64,000 bases of DNA from Flavobacterium sp. (GCF_039595935.1 NZ_JBCNKR010000004.1:991001-1055000), one strand, 5' to 3'; shown: positions 10,705-19,151, numbered from the stretch's first letter. Program-made: numbers and translations. The notes: a model not told the origin generated them from the sequence alone.

Positions 10705-11757
10705 TTGAACGAAATTCGAAAACTAAAATTTGATATTAAACTTCAAAACCATATTTGGTTTTGGGGTTCTTATTTCACTCTCAACTTTTTACGATGGGGA
10801 GCTTATTTTAATGATTATCCCTATTCGTTTAAATCGAACTTAATTGAATTCTCGCTGCATATACCTTTAGTATATTTCAATCTTTTTGTTTTGGTACCTA
10901 AATATGTATTAAAACAAAAATATATTACCTACACTTTTTGGCTGTTGGTAAGTCTTTTTGGAATTTATTTATTAAAAACTGCCCTTACCTATTATATAGT
11001 ATCCGAAAATATCTGGCCAGAAGCGAATCGTGAATATCATCCTTTTGAAATAAATCATATCGTTGCCGTTTGTATTGGCGAATTGTATGTTTTGGCCATG
11101 GCTTCATCAGTTTATCTAACTTTGACCTGGCTTCGAGAAAGAGAAAGAAACAGATCGCTGCGAGAAAATCAGTTTAAAATCAAACTGAAATATTTAGAGA
11201 ATCAAATTCAGCCGCATTTCTTTTTCAATACCTTAAATAATCTATATGCCTTATCTCTGGAATCTTCGGATAAAGTTCCGGATGTAATTATCAAACTTTC
11301 AAATTTGATGGAATATGTGCTGTATGATGTAAAAGGAACCAAATTTGTTCCGTTGATAAAAGAAATTGATTATATTCAGAATTATATTGAAATTGAGAAG
11401 TTACGTTTTGAGAATGTAGAAGTTACAATCAATTTAGAATCAAATATAGAAGATGTGGTTGTTCCGCCGCTGATTTTCATTTCATTGGTTGAAAATGCCT
11501 TTAAACACGGCGGAGTGAACAATAATAACTTTAAAATTAAAATCAATTGTAAGGTTACTGACAATAAAATGTTAGATTTTGAAATCTTAAATAATTTTGT
11601 AATTTCACAAAATGTTAAGTCTAAAGGCGGCATTGGTTTAGTTAACACAAAGAAAAGACTAAAATTAATTTACAAAAATAATTTCAGCTTAAAAGATAAA
11701 ACAAAACTGAATTACTATATAATTCGTTTGCAAATACCTATTCATAATGAAAATTAA
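10705..11757 (+). CDS. LytS/YehU-type membrane sensor histidine kinase
   Basis: A 350-residue kinase with hydrophobic segments through about residue 142 (four likely membrane helices), then the His_kinase motif ENQIQPHFFFNTLNNL with phospho-acceptor His171. The HATPase N-box VPPLIFISLVENAFKHGG follows at about 253-270. There is no periplasmic sensor domain. The start is TTG: an in-frame stop lies two codons upstream and the first in-frame ATG is about 130 codons in. The last 11 bp overlap the response-regulator gene, so the two are a coupled two-component system. It lies divergent from the first susC operon, and control of the chitin-type locus is inferred from this position and the shared operator-like repeats. 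Confidence 0.93.
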   Translation: MNEIRKLKFDIKLQNHIWFWGSYFTLNFLRWGAYFNDYPYSFKSNLIEFSLHIPLVYFNLFVLVPKYVLKQKYITYTFWLLVSLFGIYLLKTALTYYIVSENIWPEANREYHPFEINHIVAVCIGELYVLAMASSVYLTLTWLRERERNRSLRENQFKIKLKYLENQIQPHFFFNTLNNLYALSLESSDKVPDVIIKLSNLMEYVLYDVKGTKFVPLIKEIDYIQNYIEIEKLRFENVEVTINLESNIEDVVVPPLIFISLVENAFKHGGVNNNNFKIKINCKVTDNKMLDFEILNNFVISQNVKSKGGIGLVNTKKRLKLIYKNNFSLKDKTKLNYYIIRLQIPIHNEN

Positions 11758-12448
11758 ATGTGTATTGATTGATGATGAACCGCTGGCAATCAAAGTACTG
11801 CAAAATTACTTTAACAATTTTACAGATTTTGAAGTTATCGGAACATTCAATAATTCTTTAGAGGCTCTGGATTTTATAAACAGTACTTCTGTAGATGCCG
11901 TTTTTCTGGATATCAATATGCCCATGATGACTGGTTTCGAATTAATTAGTTTAATAGAAAACAAAACTAAAGTTATCATAACAACCGCATTTAGGGAATT
12001 TGCAGCCGAAAGCTACGATCTTGACGTATTGGATTATTTGGTAAAACCAATTCCGCTTCCGAGATTTATAAAATGCATTAATAAAATTACAACCGAATAC
12101 AATTTAAAAAACAATATTAAAATTGATGTCACAAAAGGCGACTCGCATATTTTTATCAAAGTCGATAAAAAAATGATGAAAATTAATATTGAAGAAATTC
12201 TTTTTATCGAAGGAATGAAAGAATATATAAAAGTTGTAACGCCTGATAAAACCTATATTACTCACAAATCCTTGACATCATTATCTGAAGAATTACCGGG
12301 AGATCGCTTCTTGCGCATCCATAAATCGTATGTAATTGCTTTAAATAAGGTAAAATCTATTGAAGGAAACCGCATTCAGATTCAGTCTTATACCATTCCA
12401 ATTGGTAGAAATTACAGTAAAGACGTCAAAAATAGAATTCTCGAGTAA
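11747..12448 (+). CDS. LytTR-family response regulator
   Basis: The 233-residue protein has a receiver domain (about 1-120) with the acidic pair DDE at 9-11, phospho-acceptor Asp55 in VFLDINMPMMTG, and the conserved KP pair in DYLVKPIPL. A LytTR DNA-binding domain follows (about 135-233; FIKVDKKMMKI, FLRIHKSYVIALNKV). LytTR proteins bind paired 9-bp direct repeats about two helical turns apart, and such repeats occur before both susC genes here. The ATG lies within the 3' end of the kinase gene (11-bp overlap), a usual sign of translational coupling. It probably activates the susC promoters and the permease gene downstream. Confidence 0.94.
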   Translation: MKIKCVLIDDEPLAIKVLQNYFNNFTDFEVIGTFNNSLEALDFINSTSVDAVFLDINMPMMTGFELISLIENKTKVIITTAFREFAAESYDLDVLDYLVKPIPLPRFIKCINKITTEYNLKNNIKIDVTKGDSHIFIKVDKKMMKINIEEILFIEGMKEYIKVVTPDKTYITHKSLTSLSEELPGDRFLRIHKSYVIALNKVKSIEGNRIQIQSYTIPIGRNYSKDVKNRILE

Positions 12449-12500
12449 AATTTTAACATTTCTAACTACATATAAATTAACACATTGTTGAATAAATAAG

Positions 12501-12570
12501 GTTGTTCGTTTAAATTTAACATTATTTTCAATCAATAATTTTTTTTTGATTCATGTAACAAATATATTTA
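12501..12570 (+). promoter_or_regulatory. Predicted promoter of the MFS permease with one LytTR-like half-site
   Basis: GTTGTTCGT at 12501-12509, within an 11-bp stretch identical to the repeat before the second susC (GTTCGTTTAAA), lies 62 bp before a TATATTTA -7-like box (12563-12570). That is the same offset as the first repeat at both susC promoters. The second repeat position (12522-12530) is degenerate. Confidence 0.45.
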
Positions 12571-12616
12571 CGGTCTTCAAAAAACACAATATTAAAAAAT
12601 TAACCTTATTACAATT

Positions 12617-14053
12617 ATGAGTTCAGAAAATGTTCAAACCAAATGGGGACAGTTTATCCCACTAGTTATCGTGTTCTTCTTTTGGGGTTTTGTTGCTGCC
12701 AGTAACGATATCTTAATTCCTGTATTTAAAACGGCTTTTAATTTATCTCAAGGAGAAAGTCAATTAGTTTCGTTAGCATTCTATATTGCTTATACAGTAG
12801 GATCCTTAATATACATGGGAATTTCAGTTTTAATCAAAGAAGATTTAGTTAACAAAATTGGTTACAAAAACGGTCTATCATTAGGATTACTTATTTCTGC
12901 AATCGGAACATTATTATTTTATCCTGCAGCAAATACAGGTTCATTTCCTTTAATGCTTTCAGGTTTATTCATAGTAGCTTTAGGATTTTCATTACAGCAA
13001 ACTGTTGCTAATCCGTTAGCAATTGCTTTAGGGCCAATATCTACAGGTTCTCAGCGTTTAACATTAGCAGGTGGAATTAACAACTTAGGAACTACAATTG
13101 GGCCACTAATCGTAAGTTTTGCTATCTTCGGATCAAGTACAGGATCATCAACTTTAAGTATCGAAAGTGTAAAAATCCCTTATTTAATTTTAGGACTTGC
13201 TTTCTTATTAGTTGCTATATTACTTAAATTTTCATCTTTGCCTGACAAACCAGCTCTTATCGAAGAAGAAATTGCTGCTGACGGTGCTAATACAAAAAAA
13301 TCAGCTTTGCAATATCCTCAATTAATAATGGGAATGATTGCAATCTTCCTTTATGTTGGTGTAGAAGTTTCTACAGCTAGTAATTTACCCGCATATATGG
13401 AAAGCAAATTAGGATTCTTAACTCAGGAAGTTGCTCCATATATCTCTTTATACTGGGCGAGTTTAATGATCGGACGTTGGACAGGTGCAATTGAAGCTTT
13501 TACAGATAAAGCAAGCTTACAGCAAATTTTACGTTTCGTAGCTCCTTATTTAGCTTTTGGTGTGTTCTTAACGGTAAATGCAATTGCAAAACACGACTTA
13601 ACTCCATTTTATATTTACGGATTAATCATTTTAGTATTAATTGCGGCTGATATTGCAAGTAAAGGAAACCCTGCAAGAATGTTATTAATCTTCTCTTCTT
13701 TAGGTATTGTTGCGATCGCTATCGGAATGGCTACAACTGGAATTGTAAGTGTTTACGCTTTCACAAGTGTTGGTTTATTCTGCAGTACGCTATGGCCATG
13801 TATCTTTACACTTGCTGTAAGCGGATTAGGAAAAAACACAAGCCAGGGAAGCAGCTTCTTGATCATGATGATTATGGGTGGTGGAGTTATCAGCTGGTTA
13901 CAAGGTTTTGTATCTGAATTCATTGGTATTCAGGCAAGTTATATTGTTGGTATCGTATGTTTCTCTTACCTTGCATTCTATGCTTGGAGCGTAAGCGGAA
14001 TCCTTAAAAAACAAGGAATCAATTTCGACAAAAAATTATCTGGAGGTCACTAA
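12617..14053 (+). CDS. MFS sugar permease, FucP/NagP-like
   Basis: A 478-residue polytopic protein with about 12 membrane helices. It shows FucP-family features: an N-terminus rich in FFFWGFVAASNDILIPVF, and the segment GFSLQQTVANPLAIALGP before AGGINNLGTTIGP. FucP/NagP-type permeases are proton-linked importers of monosaccharides such as fucose, glucose or N-acetylglucosamine. It follows the response regulator by 168 bp, has its own likely promoter, and is closed by a strong terminator. In the context of a GH18 locus, import of GlcNAc or chitobiose across the inner membrane is the most likely job. The exact sugar cannot be read from sequence. Confidence 0.87.
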   Translation: MSSENVQTKWGQFIPLVIVFFFWGFVAASNDILIPVFKTAFNLSQGESQLVSLAFYIAYTVGSLIYMGISVLIKEDLVNKIGYKNGLSLGLLISAIGTLLFYPAANTGSFPLMLSGLFIVALGFSLQQTVANPLAIALGPISTGSQRLTLAGGINNLGTTIGPLIVSFAIFGSSTGSSTLSIESVKIPYLILGLAFLLVAILLKFSSLPDKPALIEEEIAADGANTKKSALQYPQLIMGMIAIFLYVGVEVSTASNLPAYMESKLGFLTQEVAPYISLYWASLMIGRWTGAIEAFTDKASLQQILRFVAPYLAFGVFLTVNAIAKHDLTPFYIYGLIILVLIAADIASKGNPARMLLIFSSLGIVAIAIGMATTGIVSVYAFTSVGLFCSTLWPCIFTLAVSGLGKNTSQGSSFLIMMIMGGGVISWLQGFVSEFIGIQASYIVGIVCFSYLAFYAWSVSGILKKQGINFDKKLSGGH

Positions 14054-14076
14054 AATTTCAGAAATACCCATATAAA

Positions 14077-14120
14077 AAATCCAAATTCCAATTTTAAAAA
14101 CTGGAATTTGGATTTTTTTA
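14077..14120 (+). terminator. Rho-independent terminator after the MFS permease
   Basis: A perfect 14-bp stem (AAATCCAAATTCCA at 14077-14090 with its complement at 14102-14115), an 11-nt loop, and a following T-run. It closes the regulator-permease side of the locus. Confidence 0.9.
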
Positions 14121-14169
14121 TTTACAAAAGTTAAACTTAACTTCTTAGCACCTCAGAGTCTTAGTCGCT

Positions 14170-14664
14170 TTACTTAGCATTAATAATATTATTCAAATTC
14201 TTCTTAAAAATAGCTTTATTCTGGGCTGATAATTGATACACAACATCTTTATCAGCATGAACAATAACTTTATCAATATTTGCATTTAAAAGCGCCTGCG
14301 GATCTTTTATTTTCAACGTACAGGCTCCGTCAAAAAAACCATCATCCTCGATAATCTTTTTAGCTTCAATAACAGTTCCATCACTTAAAACTGCTGAAAT
14401 AGTCATTTCTTTATTTAAAGTTTTAGAATAAAATCCATCCATAACCAATAGAAGTCTATAACTATTTTTCATTTCAGGGCCTTTAAATTCATGCCGGGTA
14501 ATATTATACCGTAGACCTTTTGCCAAAGTTTGAAACTTGACCGAACAATCTAATTCATAAGTAGCGACATCTCCGGCATCGTTTACAGAAGTAATTACTT
14601 TTGCCTGAGCATTTATAGAAAAGCTGGCAGCAAAAAAAGACAAGAAAACCAATATTACTTTCAT
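14170..14664 (-). CDS. Exported protein of unknown function
   Basis: A 164-residue protein starting at the ATG at 14664 (an in-frame TTG two codons earlier is less likely). It has a signal peptide MKVILVFLSFFAASFSINAQ and no lipobox. The mature part has no motif I recognise. It contains two cysteines (in YELDC and GACTLKI) that could form a disulfide, and alternating hydrophobic strands suggesting a small beta-rich periplasmic or surface protein. It sits alone between the permease terminator and the transaldolase gene. No functional assignment is justified. Confidence 0.75.
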   Translation of the reverse strand: MKVILVFLSFFAASFSINAQAKVITSVNDAGDVATYELDCSVKFQTLAKGLRYNITRHEFKGPEMKNSYRLLLVMDGFYSKTLNKEMTISAVLSDGTVIEAKKIIEDDGFFDGACTLKIKDPQALLNANIDKVIVHADKDVVYQLSAQNKAIFKKNLNNIINAK

Positions 14665-14692
14665 AATCAACAGTTTAAGTTTTATATAAAAG

Positions 14693-14735
14693 TAAAAAAA
14701 ATCGCCTTTTCTCGTTAGAAAAAAGACGATTTTAA
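14693..14735 (-). terminator. Terminator downstream of transaldolase
   Basis: An imperfect hairpin (AAATCGCCTTTTCT against AGAAAAAAGACGATTTT) with a minus-strand U-run, 20-60 bp after the transaldolase stop. Confidence 0.7.
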
Positions 14736-14755
14736 TTTTTATAAGTATCTAAGGA

Positions 14756-15412
14756 TTACTTGTTTCCTTTTTCAAAATCAGCTACAAACTGAGCTAAACC
14801 GATATCAGTTAATGGGTGTTTCAACAATCCGTAAATTGCAGAAAGTGGTCCAGTCATAACATCAGCACCAATTTTAGCACAGTTCACAATATGCATAGTG
14901 TGACGCACAGAAGCTGCTAAAATTTGAGTTTCGTAACCGTAGTTATCATAAACCTCTCTAATTTCCTGAATTAAGTTTAAACCATCTGTAGAGATATCAT
15001 CTAAACGTCCAACAAACGGCGAAACATAAGTAGCTCCTGCTTTTGCAGCTAAAATAGCTTGTCCTACAGAGAACACAAGAGTTACGTTAGTTTTAATTCC
15101 TTTATCAGAAAAATATTTTGCTGCCATAACACCTTCTTTAGTCATAGGCAGTTTCACAACGATTTGATCATGTAATTCAGCTAACTCCTCACCTTCTTTG
15201 ATCATTCCATCATAATCAAGAGCATTAACTTCAGCACTTACATCACCTTCAACAAGATTACAAATGTCTACGTAGTGTTTTAAGATGTTGTTTTTTCCTG
15301 TAATTCCTTCTTTAGCCATTAATGACGGATTAGTTGTTACTCCATCTAAAACACCTAAAGCTTGTGCTTCTTTAATTTGAGCTAAATTAGCTGTGTCTAT
15401 AAAAAATTTCAT
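14756..15412 (-). CDS. tal: Small-type transaldolase (TalC/FSA family)
   Basis: A 218-residue single-domain aldolase starting [10 protein letters not shown], with [13 protein letters not shown] (24-36), Schiff-base Lys87 in VVKLPMT, and [20 protein letters not shown]. The position equivalent to E. coli FSA Tyr131 is Phe114 (TLVFS), as in true transaldolases rather than fructose-6-phosphate aldolase, so it probably transfers dihydroxyacetone units in the non-oxidative pentose phosphate pathway. Length fits the family. It is a single gene with its own terminator. A candidate -7 box on the minus strand (TAATTTTG at 15507-15500) lies about 90 bp upstream. Confidence 0.93.
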   Translation of the reverse strand: MKFFIDTANLAQIKEAQALGVLDGVTTNPSLMAKEGITGKNNILKHYVDICNLVEGDVSAEVNALDYDGMIKEGEELAELHDQIVVKLPMTKEGVMAAKYFSDKGIKTNVTLVFSVGQAILAAKAGATYVSPFVGRLDDISTDGLNLIQEIREVYDNYGYETQILAASVRHTMHIVNCAKIGADVMTGPLSAIYGLLKHPLTDIGLAQFVADFEKGNK

Positions 15413-15690
15413 AATTATTTGTTTAATTAAAAATGGTTTGTTCGTATTTCTATTTTTGTAAATTTTTCTTCAAATAAACTATTTAAAGAAATCTAGCTGC
15501 AAAATTACAAAATCAATATCAATAACGTTTTTAAAATTAAAACCATTTTAAAATTATATGTTAAAAATAAGTGTATTTTTTACATTTTTTAATTATAACC
15601 CGCCAAAGAGTACAATTGCTTAGTATTTTTTATTACTAAATTTACTCATTACAAAAAAGCAGTCACCCAAATTCAATGAAAAGTTACAAC

Positions 15691-16773
15691 TTAGAATCTA
15701 AATTTAGCCCCTACAGACAAATCAATTCTCCATAAATTTTCAAATTCCTCATCATCAAGCTTAACAGTTTCCGTACTGCCATCTGCATATTTGTACTTTA
15801 ACTTTTTCAAAACTCCTCCAACAAAACTAACTTGCGGTCCTACTAAAAAATGAGGTGTTATTCTAAAATGATACCCCATTCCGCCTACCACACCTAAATT
15901 AGAGCCCGTTATTTTAAATGGAACTCCAACTGCTTTAGCTTTATCCTGATAAGACATATATCCAACTGCTATCTCTAAATTAGCTTCACCAACTCTAGCA
16001 TGTTCATCTTCTGTCAATATAAATGATGGCCCAATAAATGAAATCGTAATGTCATCACTAAAACCGCCCGTAACAATCGTCCCATCATTTAATGTGATTT
16101 GCTGATTATTAAGTGTTCCCGAAGATTTATAAACATTATATTTCAAACCAAATCCCGTTTTTCCTTCTTTAAGATAATAAGCACTTAAATCATAACTCAA
16201 TCCCGATTTCAAATCTCTGTAATATTTTTTTTGTGCTGAATTTAATCCATCCGGTGACGAAGCAACTCTAAAACTCTGACCTATATTTGCTGATATTAAA
16301 AAATTTGAGGATGATTTAGATCTTCCGTAATTATTTAAATTATATTGTTTAGTTCCATCCAAAACAATCTTGGATTTATTAGTCGCCGGTACAGAATCTT
16401 TGACAATTTTAGGCTTATTATAATCTGTAACATTTTCAATTTTCAATAAATCTGCGGTAATTCGATGACAAGAACTTCCGAAAGAATGTGGATACAAATG
16501 CTCTGTAATTAATAATGCATTAGCACCGCTTTTGCGTGCTTCTATTTTTGCCTTTTCAAGTACGGTTACAAAGTCACAATTTGTAGTAAAACCAGTATCT
16601 CCAATTTTGGTAGTTCCAATTTTACTATAACTTGCCGGAAGCTCAGATTTGGAGTTAAAAACAACAACTTTCTCAGTTTCATTCAATTTCTCATGTTTTT
16701 CAGAAACAGAAGTACTTATTTTTGGAGAACAAGAACAAAAAACAATAGTAATAAGCAGTAAAAGGTATTTCAT
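15691..16773 (-). CDS. Lipoprotein with C-terminal outer-membrane beta-barrel-like region, function unknown
   Basis: A 360-residue protein. The N-terminus is a lipoprotein signal (LLLITIVFCSC). Residues about 30-115 form a small domain with SKIGTTKIGDTGF and ARKSGANALLITEHLYP, reminiscent of lipoproteins that group heavy-metal or stress-like SHOCT/YbjQ-type domains, but I cannot name it. The second half (about 150-360) is made of alternating amphipathic strands and ends in VGAKFRF, as outer-membrane barrels do. A lipidated N-terminus fused to a barrel is unusual. It lies 17 bp downstream of the SDR gene on the same strand, so co-transcription is likely. Confidence 0.75.
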   Translation of the reverse strand: MKYLLLLITIVFCSCSPKISTSVSEKHEKLNETEKVVVFNSKSELPASYSKIGTTKIGDTGFTTNCDFVTVLEKAKIEARKSGANALLITEHLYPHSFGSSCHRITADLLKIENVTDYNKPKIVKDSVPATNKSKIVLDGTKQYNLNNYGRSKSSSNFLISANIGQSFRVASSPDGLNSAQKKYYRDLKSGLSYDLSAYYLKEGKTGFGLKYNVYKSSGTLNNQQITLNDGTIVTGGFSDDITISFIGPSFILTEDEHARVGEANLEIAVGYMSYQDKAKAVGVPFKITGSNLGVVGGMGYHFRITPHFLVGPQVSFVGGVLKKLKYKYADGSTETVKLDDEEFENLWRIDLSVGAKFRF

Positions 16774-16790
16774 TTTAGGTTTTAATAATT

Positions 16791-17594
16791 TTATAACTTA
16801 TAATGATTCATCAACATTTTTTCATAAACCTTATCCGGAAGCGCTCGTTTTAGTACAATCGAAAACTTTTGCATAAAAACCCCTACTTTATAATGTATTT
16901 TCGGGTTTCCTTTTTGTATAATTTTAAAAATAGCTTCAGCCATTTCATTTGGGTTACTTCCCGCATCAACATGTTCATTCATAGTTGCCAGAGTATCTCC
17001 GTAAACTTTTTCGTAAGCAGAACCTTTTATTACAGGTGCATGATAACGCCCAGAAGCAATATTAGTAGCAAAATCTCCAGGAGCAACATTTGTAATTTCG
17101 ATTCCAAATTGTTTTACTTCCATTCTTAAAGCCTCAGTAATTAATTCTAAAGCGCCTTTTGATGCCGAATATACACTCCTGTAGGGTAATCCCATGTAAG
17201 CTGCAATCGAAGTAATATTAATGATCAAACCTGATTTTTGTTCACGCATTTGCGGCAAAACAGCTTTCATTACTTCAATTGGACCAAAGAAATTAGTTTC
17301 AAAATTGTTTTTAATTTCTTCTGTCGGAATTTCTTCCAAAGGTCCTGTAATTCCAACTCCTGCGTTGTTAATTACAATATCTAATCTGCCCGAAGTCTCA
17401 ATAATTTTATTAACGGCAGTTTTAATAGATTCTACATTTCGAACATCTAAAGCCACTAAAGGAAAAACTGAATTCAATACTTTCTCAGGATTTCTGCTTG
17501 TTCCGTAAACAACGAAACCTTTAGCGTGCAAAAATTCTCCAATTGATTTACCAATTCCTGAGGATCCTCCGGTAATTAAAACGACTTTATTCAT
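16791..17594 (-). CDS. Short-chain dehydrogenase/reductase (classical SDR)
   Basis: 267 residues with the Rossmann motif TGGSSGIG (8-15), NNAG (76-79) and the catalytic Ser129, Tyr142 and Lys146 (YSASK). The substitution of Arg near position 34 (GTSRNPEKV) suggests preference for NADP(H). The C-terminus lacks a specific family extension, so the substrate (alcohol, ketone or lipid) is not predictable. It ends 17 bp before the lipoprotein/barrel gene on the same strand. The upstream region holds AT-rich inverted repeats rather than an obvious promoter. Confidence 0.9.
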   Translation of the reverse strand: MNKVVLITGGSSGIGKSIGEFLHAKGFVVYGTSRNPEKVLNSVFPLVALDVRNVESIKTAVNKIIETSGRLDIVINNAGVGITGPLEEIPTEEIKNNFETNFFGPIEVMKAVLPQMREQKSGLIINITSIAAYMGLPYRSVYSASKGALELITEALRMEVKQFGIEITNVAPGDFATNIASGRYHAPVIKGSAYEKVYGDTLATMNEHVDAGSNPNEMAEAIFKIIQKGNPKIHYKVGVFMQKFSIVLKRALPDKVYEKMLMNHYKL

Positions 17595-17598
17595 TTGT

Positions 17599-17801
17599 AG
17601 GTTAGATGTTAAATGTTATAAGTTACAAGTTAGATGTTATATGTGAAAAGTTATAAGTTATATGTTATATGTGAGAAGTTATTAGTTAGATGATATAAGT
17701 TAAATGTAATTTTCTATTATTTGATTTCATGTATTAGTTAAATTTTTAACTTTTAACTTTTCACATATAACATATAACTTTTCACATATAACATCTAACT
17801 T
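17599..17801. repeat. AT-rich iterated and inverted repeats built from GTTATATGT-like units
   Basis: Short units such as AGTTATAAGTTATATGTTAT recur many times. The left block (about 17628-17685) is the reverse complement of the right block (about 17755-17801) apart from a 7-bp unit gain, so the region can form a long imperfect hairpin. It separates the SDR gene from the SRP RNA gene and contains no open frame. Confidence 0.75.
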
Positions 17802-17814
17802 CCCAAAGGGGTAA

Positions 17815-17841
17815 AAATAAAAAAATCCTCCCGAAGGAAGA
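17815..17841 (-). terminator. Terminator of the SRP RNA
   Basis: On the minus strand TCTTCC-TTCG-GGAGGA forms a 6-bp stem capped by a stable UUCG tetraloop, followed by a run of Ts. Confidence 0.85.
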
Positions 17842-17869
17842 CTACTTTTATACAAATTCTAAAAAATAA

Positions 17870-17970
17870 AAAGTGGCAAGCGACCTACATCGCACCGCTC
17901 AACCGCGTACCCTTGCTATGTTCCCATCCTGGGGGAGTCTGCAGGAGCTGGTCGTGTAGGACTTGCCGGT
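17870..17970 (-). ncRNA. ffs: Signal recognition particle RNA (4.5S-type, bacterial small SRP)
   Basis: The minus strand from about 17967 pairs GGCAAG with CTTGCC near 17875, giving a closed rod of roughly 95-100 nt. The apical part has the SRP domain IV signature: CCCCAGG, a stem capped by the GGAA tetraloop (AUGGGAACAU), then AGCAAGGG. This is the Ffh-binding site. The RNA works with Ffh and FtsY to target membrane proteins. GC content is far above the surroundings, as expected for a structural RNA. A near-consensus promoter and a terminator flank it. Confidence 0.93.
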
Positions 17971-17971
17971 G

Positions 17972-18001
17972 CAAATATACAATCTTTTTATATTTTTGCA
18001 A
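17972..18001 (-). promoter_or_regulatory. Bacteroidota consensus promoter of the SRP RNA
   Basis: On the minus strand, -33 TTG at 18001-17999, a 19-bp spacer, and -7 TATATTTG at 17979-17972, an exact match to TAnnTTTG. Transcription would start a few bases later, at the 5' end of the SRP rod. Confidence 0.88.
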
Positions 18002-18056
18002 GAGCTTTGTTGCTATAAAAATATCGTCGTATATTGGCTTATTCAAATTTTAAACT

Positions 18057-19106
18057 ATGAAAAAATATAACTTCCTAACTGTCATTTTATTAGGAATTAC
18101 ATTAATTGGATGTAACGGTACAAAAAAAGGTGAAAATTCTTTATTTACTATTGATGATTCTGCTTTTCCAGCACATTTTCTTCCAAAAGAAGCAGTTTCA
18201 ATTGGAATTTTAAACCCAAATTCGAAAGAAATTGACAGCATTGTTTACTTTGTTAACGACAAAAAAGTAGGAAGTACAAAAGGGGCTGAAAAATTTAAAT
18301 TTGAATTAAAAGATCAAAAACTAGGGTATCAATACTTAAAAGCGACAGCATATTTTGGCGGAGATTCATCTGACGCAACAAAACGAATTGAATTAGTTTC
18401 TGATGTTCAGCCTAAATTATTAAAGTATAAAGTAATCAACACTTTTCCGCATGACCCGGAAGCTTTTACAGAAGGTTTAGAATTTCATGATGGTGTTTTG
18501 TTTGAAAGTACTGGTCAAAAAGAAGATTCCTATTTTAGATCTGTTGATTATAAAACCGGAAAAGTGATCAAGCAGGTTGATCTTCCAAAAGAATATTTTG
18601 GGGAAGGAATTACTTTTATCAATGGAAAAATTTATCAATTAAGCTGGCAGGAAAAAACGGGTTTCATTTATGATGCAAAAACATTGAAACTAGAAAAAAC
18701 CTTTAAATATGATAAAGATATTGAAGGCTGGGGAATGACACATGATGACCAATATATTTATCATTCTGACGGAACTGAGAAAATCTGGAAAATGGATCCA
18801 AATACTCAAAAATTAATTGATTATATCAATGTTTATTCTGGTTCTTCAAAAATTAAAGCCATTAACGAATTAGAATTAATTAATGGTAAGTTTTATGTAA
18901 ATGTTTGGCAGAAAGATGCTATTGCAGTTGTAGATCCAAAATCAGGAGCTGTTGAAGGAATACTGGATCTTTCAGGTTTAAGAAAATTCATAAAAGCTCC
19001 AAAAGCCGAAGTTTTAAACGGAATTGCTTATAACCCGCAAACCAAAACAATTTTTGTTACCGGAAAATACTGGGAAAAAATATTCGAAATTACCGTTTCT
19101 GAATAA
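18057..19106 (+). CDS. Glutaminyl-peptide cyclotransferase (plant-type beta-propeller), lipoprotein
   Basis: A 349-residue protein with lipobox Cys19 (LIGC). An N-terminal Ig-like segment precedes a beta-propeller of the Glu_cyclase_2 family starting near residue 125, with FPHDPEAFTEGLEF, GEGITFINGKIYQLSW, GWGMTHDD and INELELINGKFYVNVW. The family converts N-terminal glutamine or glutamate to pyroglutamate and so protects exported proteins, which often begin with Gln after signal cleavage in this phylum. It is probably anchored in the periplasm or outer membrane. A long hairpin closes the gene before hutI. Confidence 0.9.
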   Translation: MKKYNFLTVILLGITLIGCNGTKKGENSLFTIDDSAFPAHFLPKEAVSIGILNPNSKEIDSIVYFVNDKKVGSTKGAEKFKFELKDQKLGYQYLKATAYFGGDSSDATKRIELVSDVQPKLLKYKVINTFPHDPEAFTEGLEFHDGVLFESTGQKEDSYFRSVDYKTGKVIKQVDLPKEYFGEGITFINGKIYQLSWQEKTGFIYDAKTLKLEKTFKYDKDIEGWGMTHDDQYIYHSDGTEKIWKMDPNTQKLIDYINVYSGSSKIKAINELELINGKFYVNVWQKDAIAVVDPKSGAVEGILDLSGLRKFIKAPKAEVLNGIAYNPQTKTIFVTGKYWEKIFEITVSE

Positions 19107-19151
19107 TATTGAAACAATATTCAAAATTTTAAATTCCAAATTCCAATAGTA

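Noticed and set aside
17599-17801. Possible CRISPR array
   Set aside because: Repeat units are short, degenerate and without unique spacers, and the block is an inverted repeat; no cas gene nearby.
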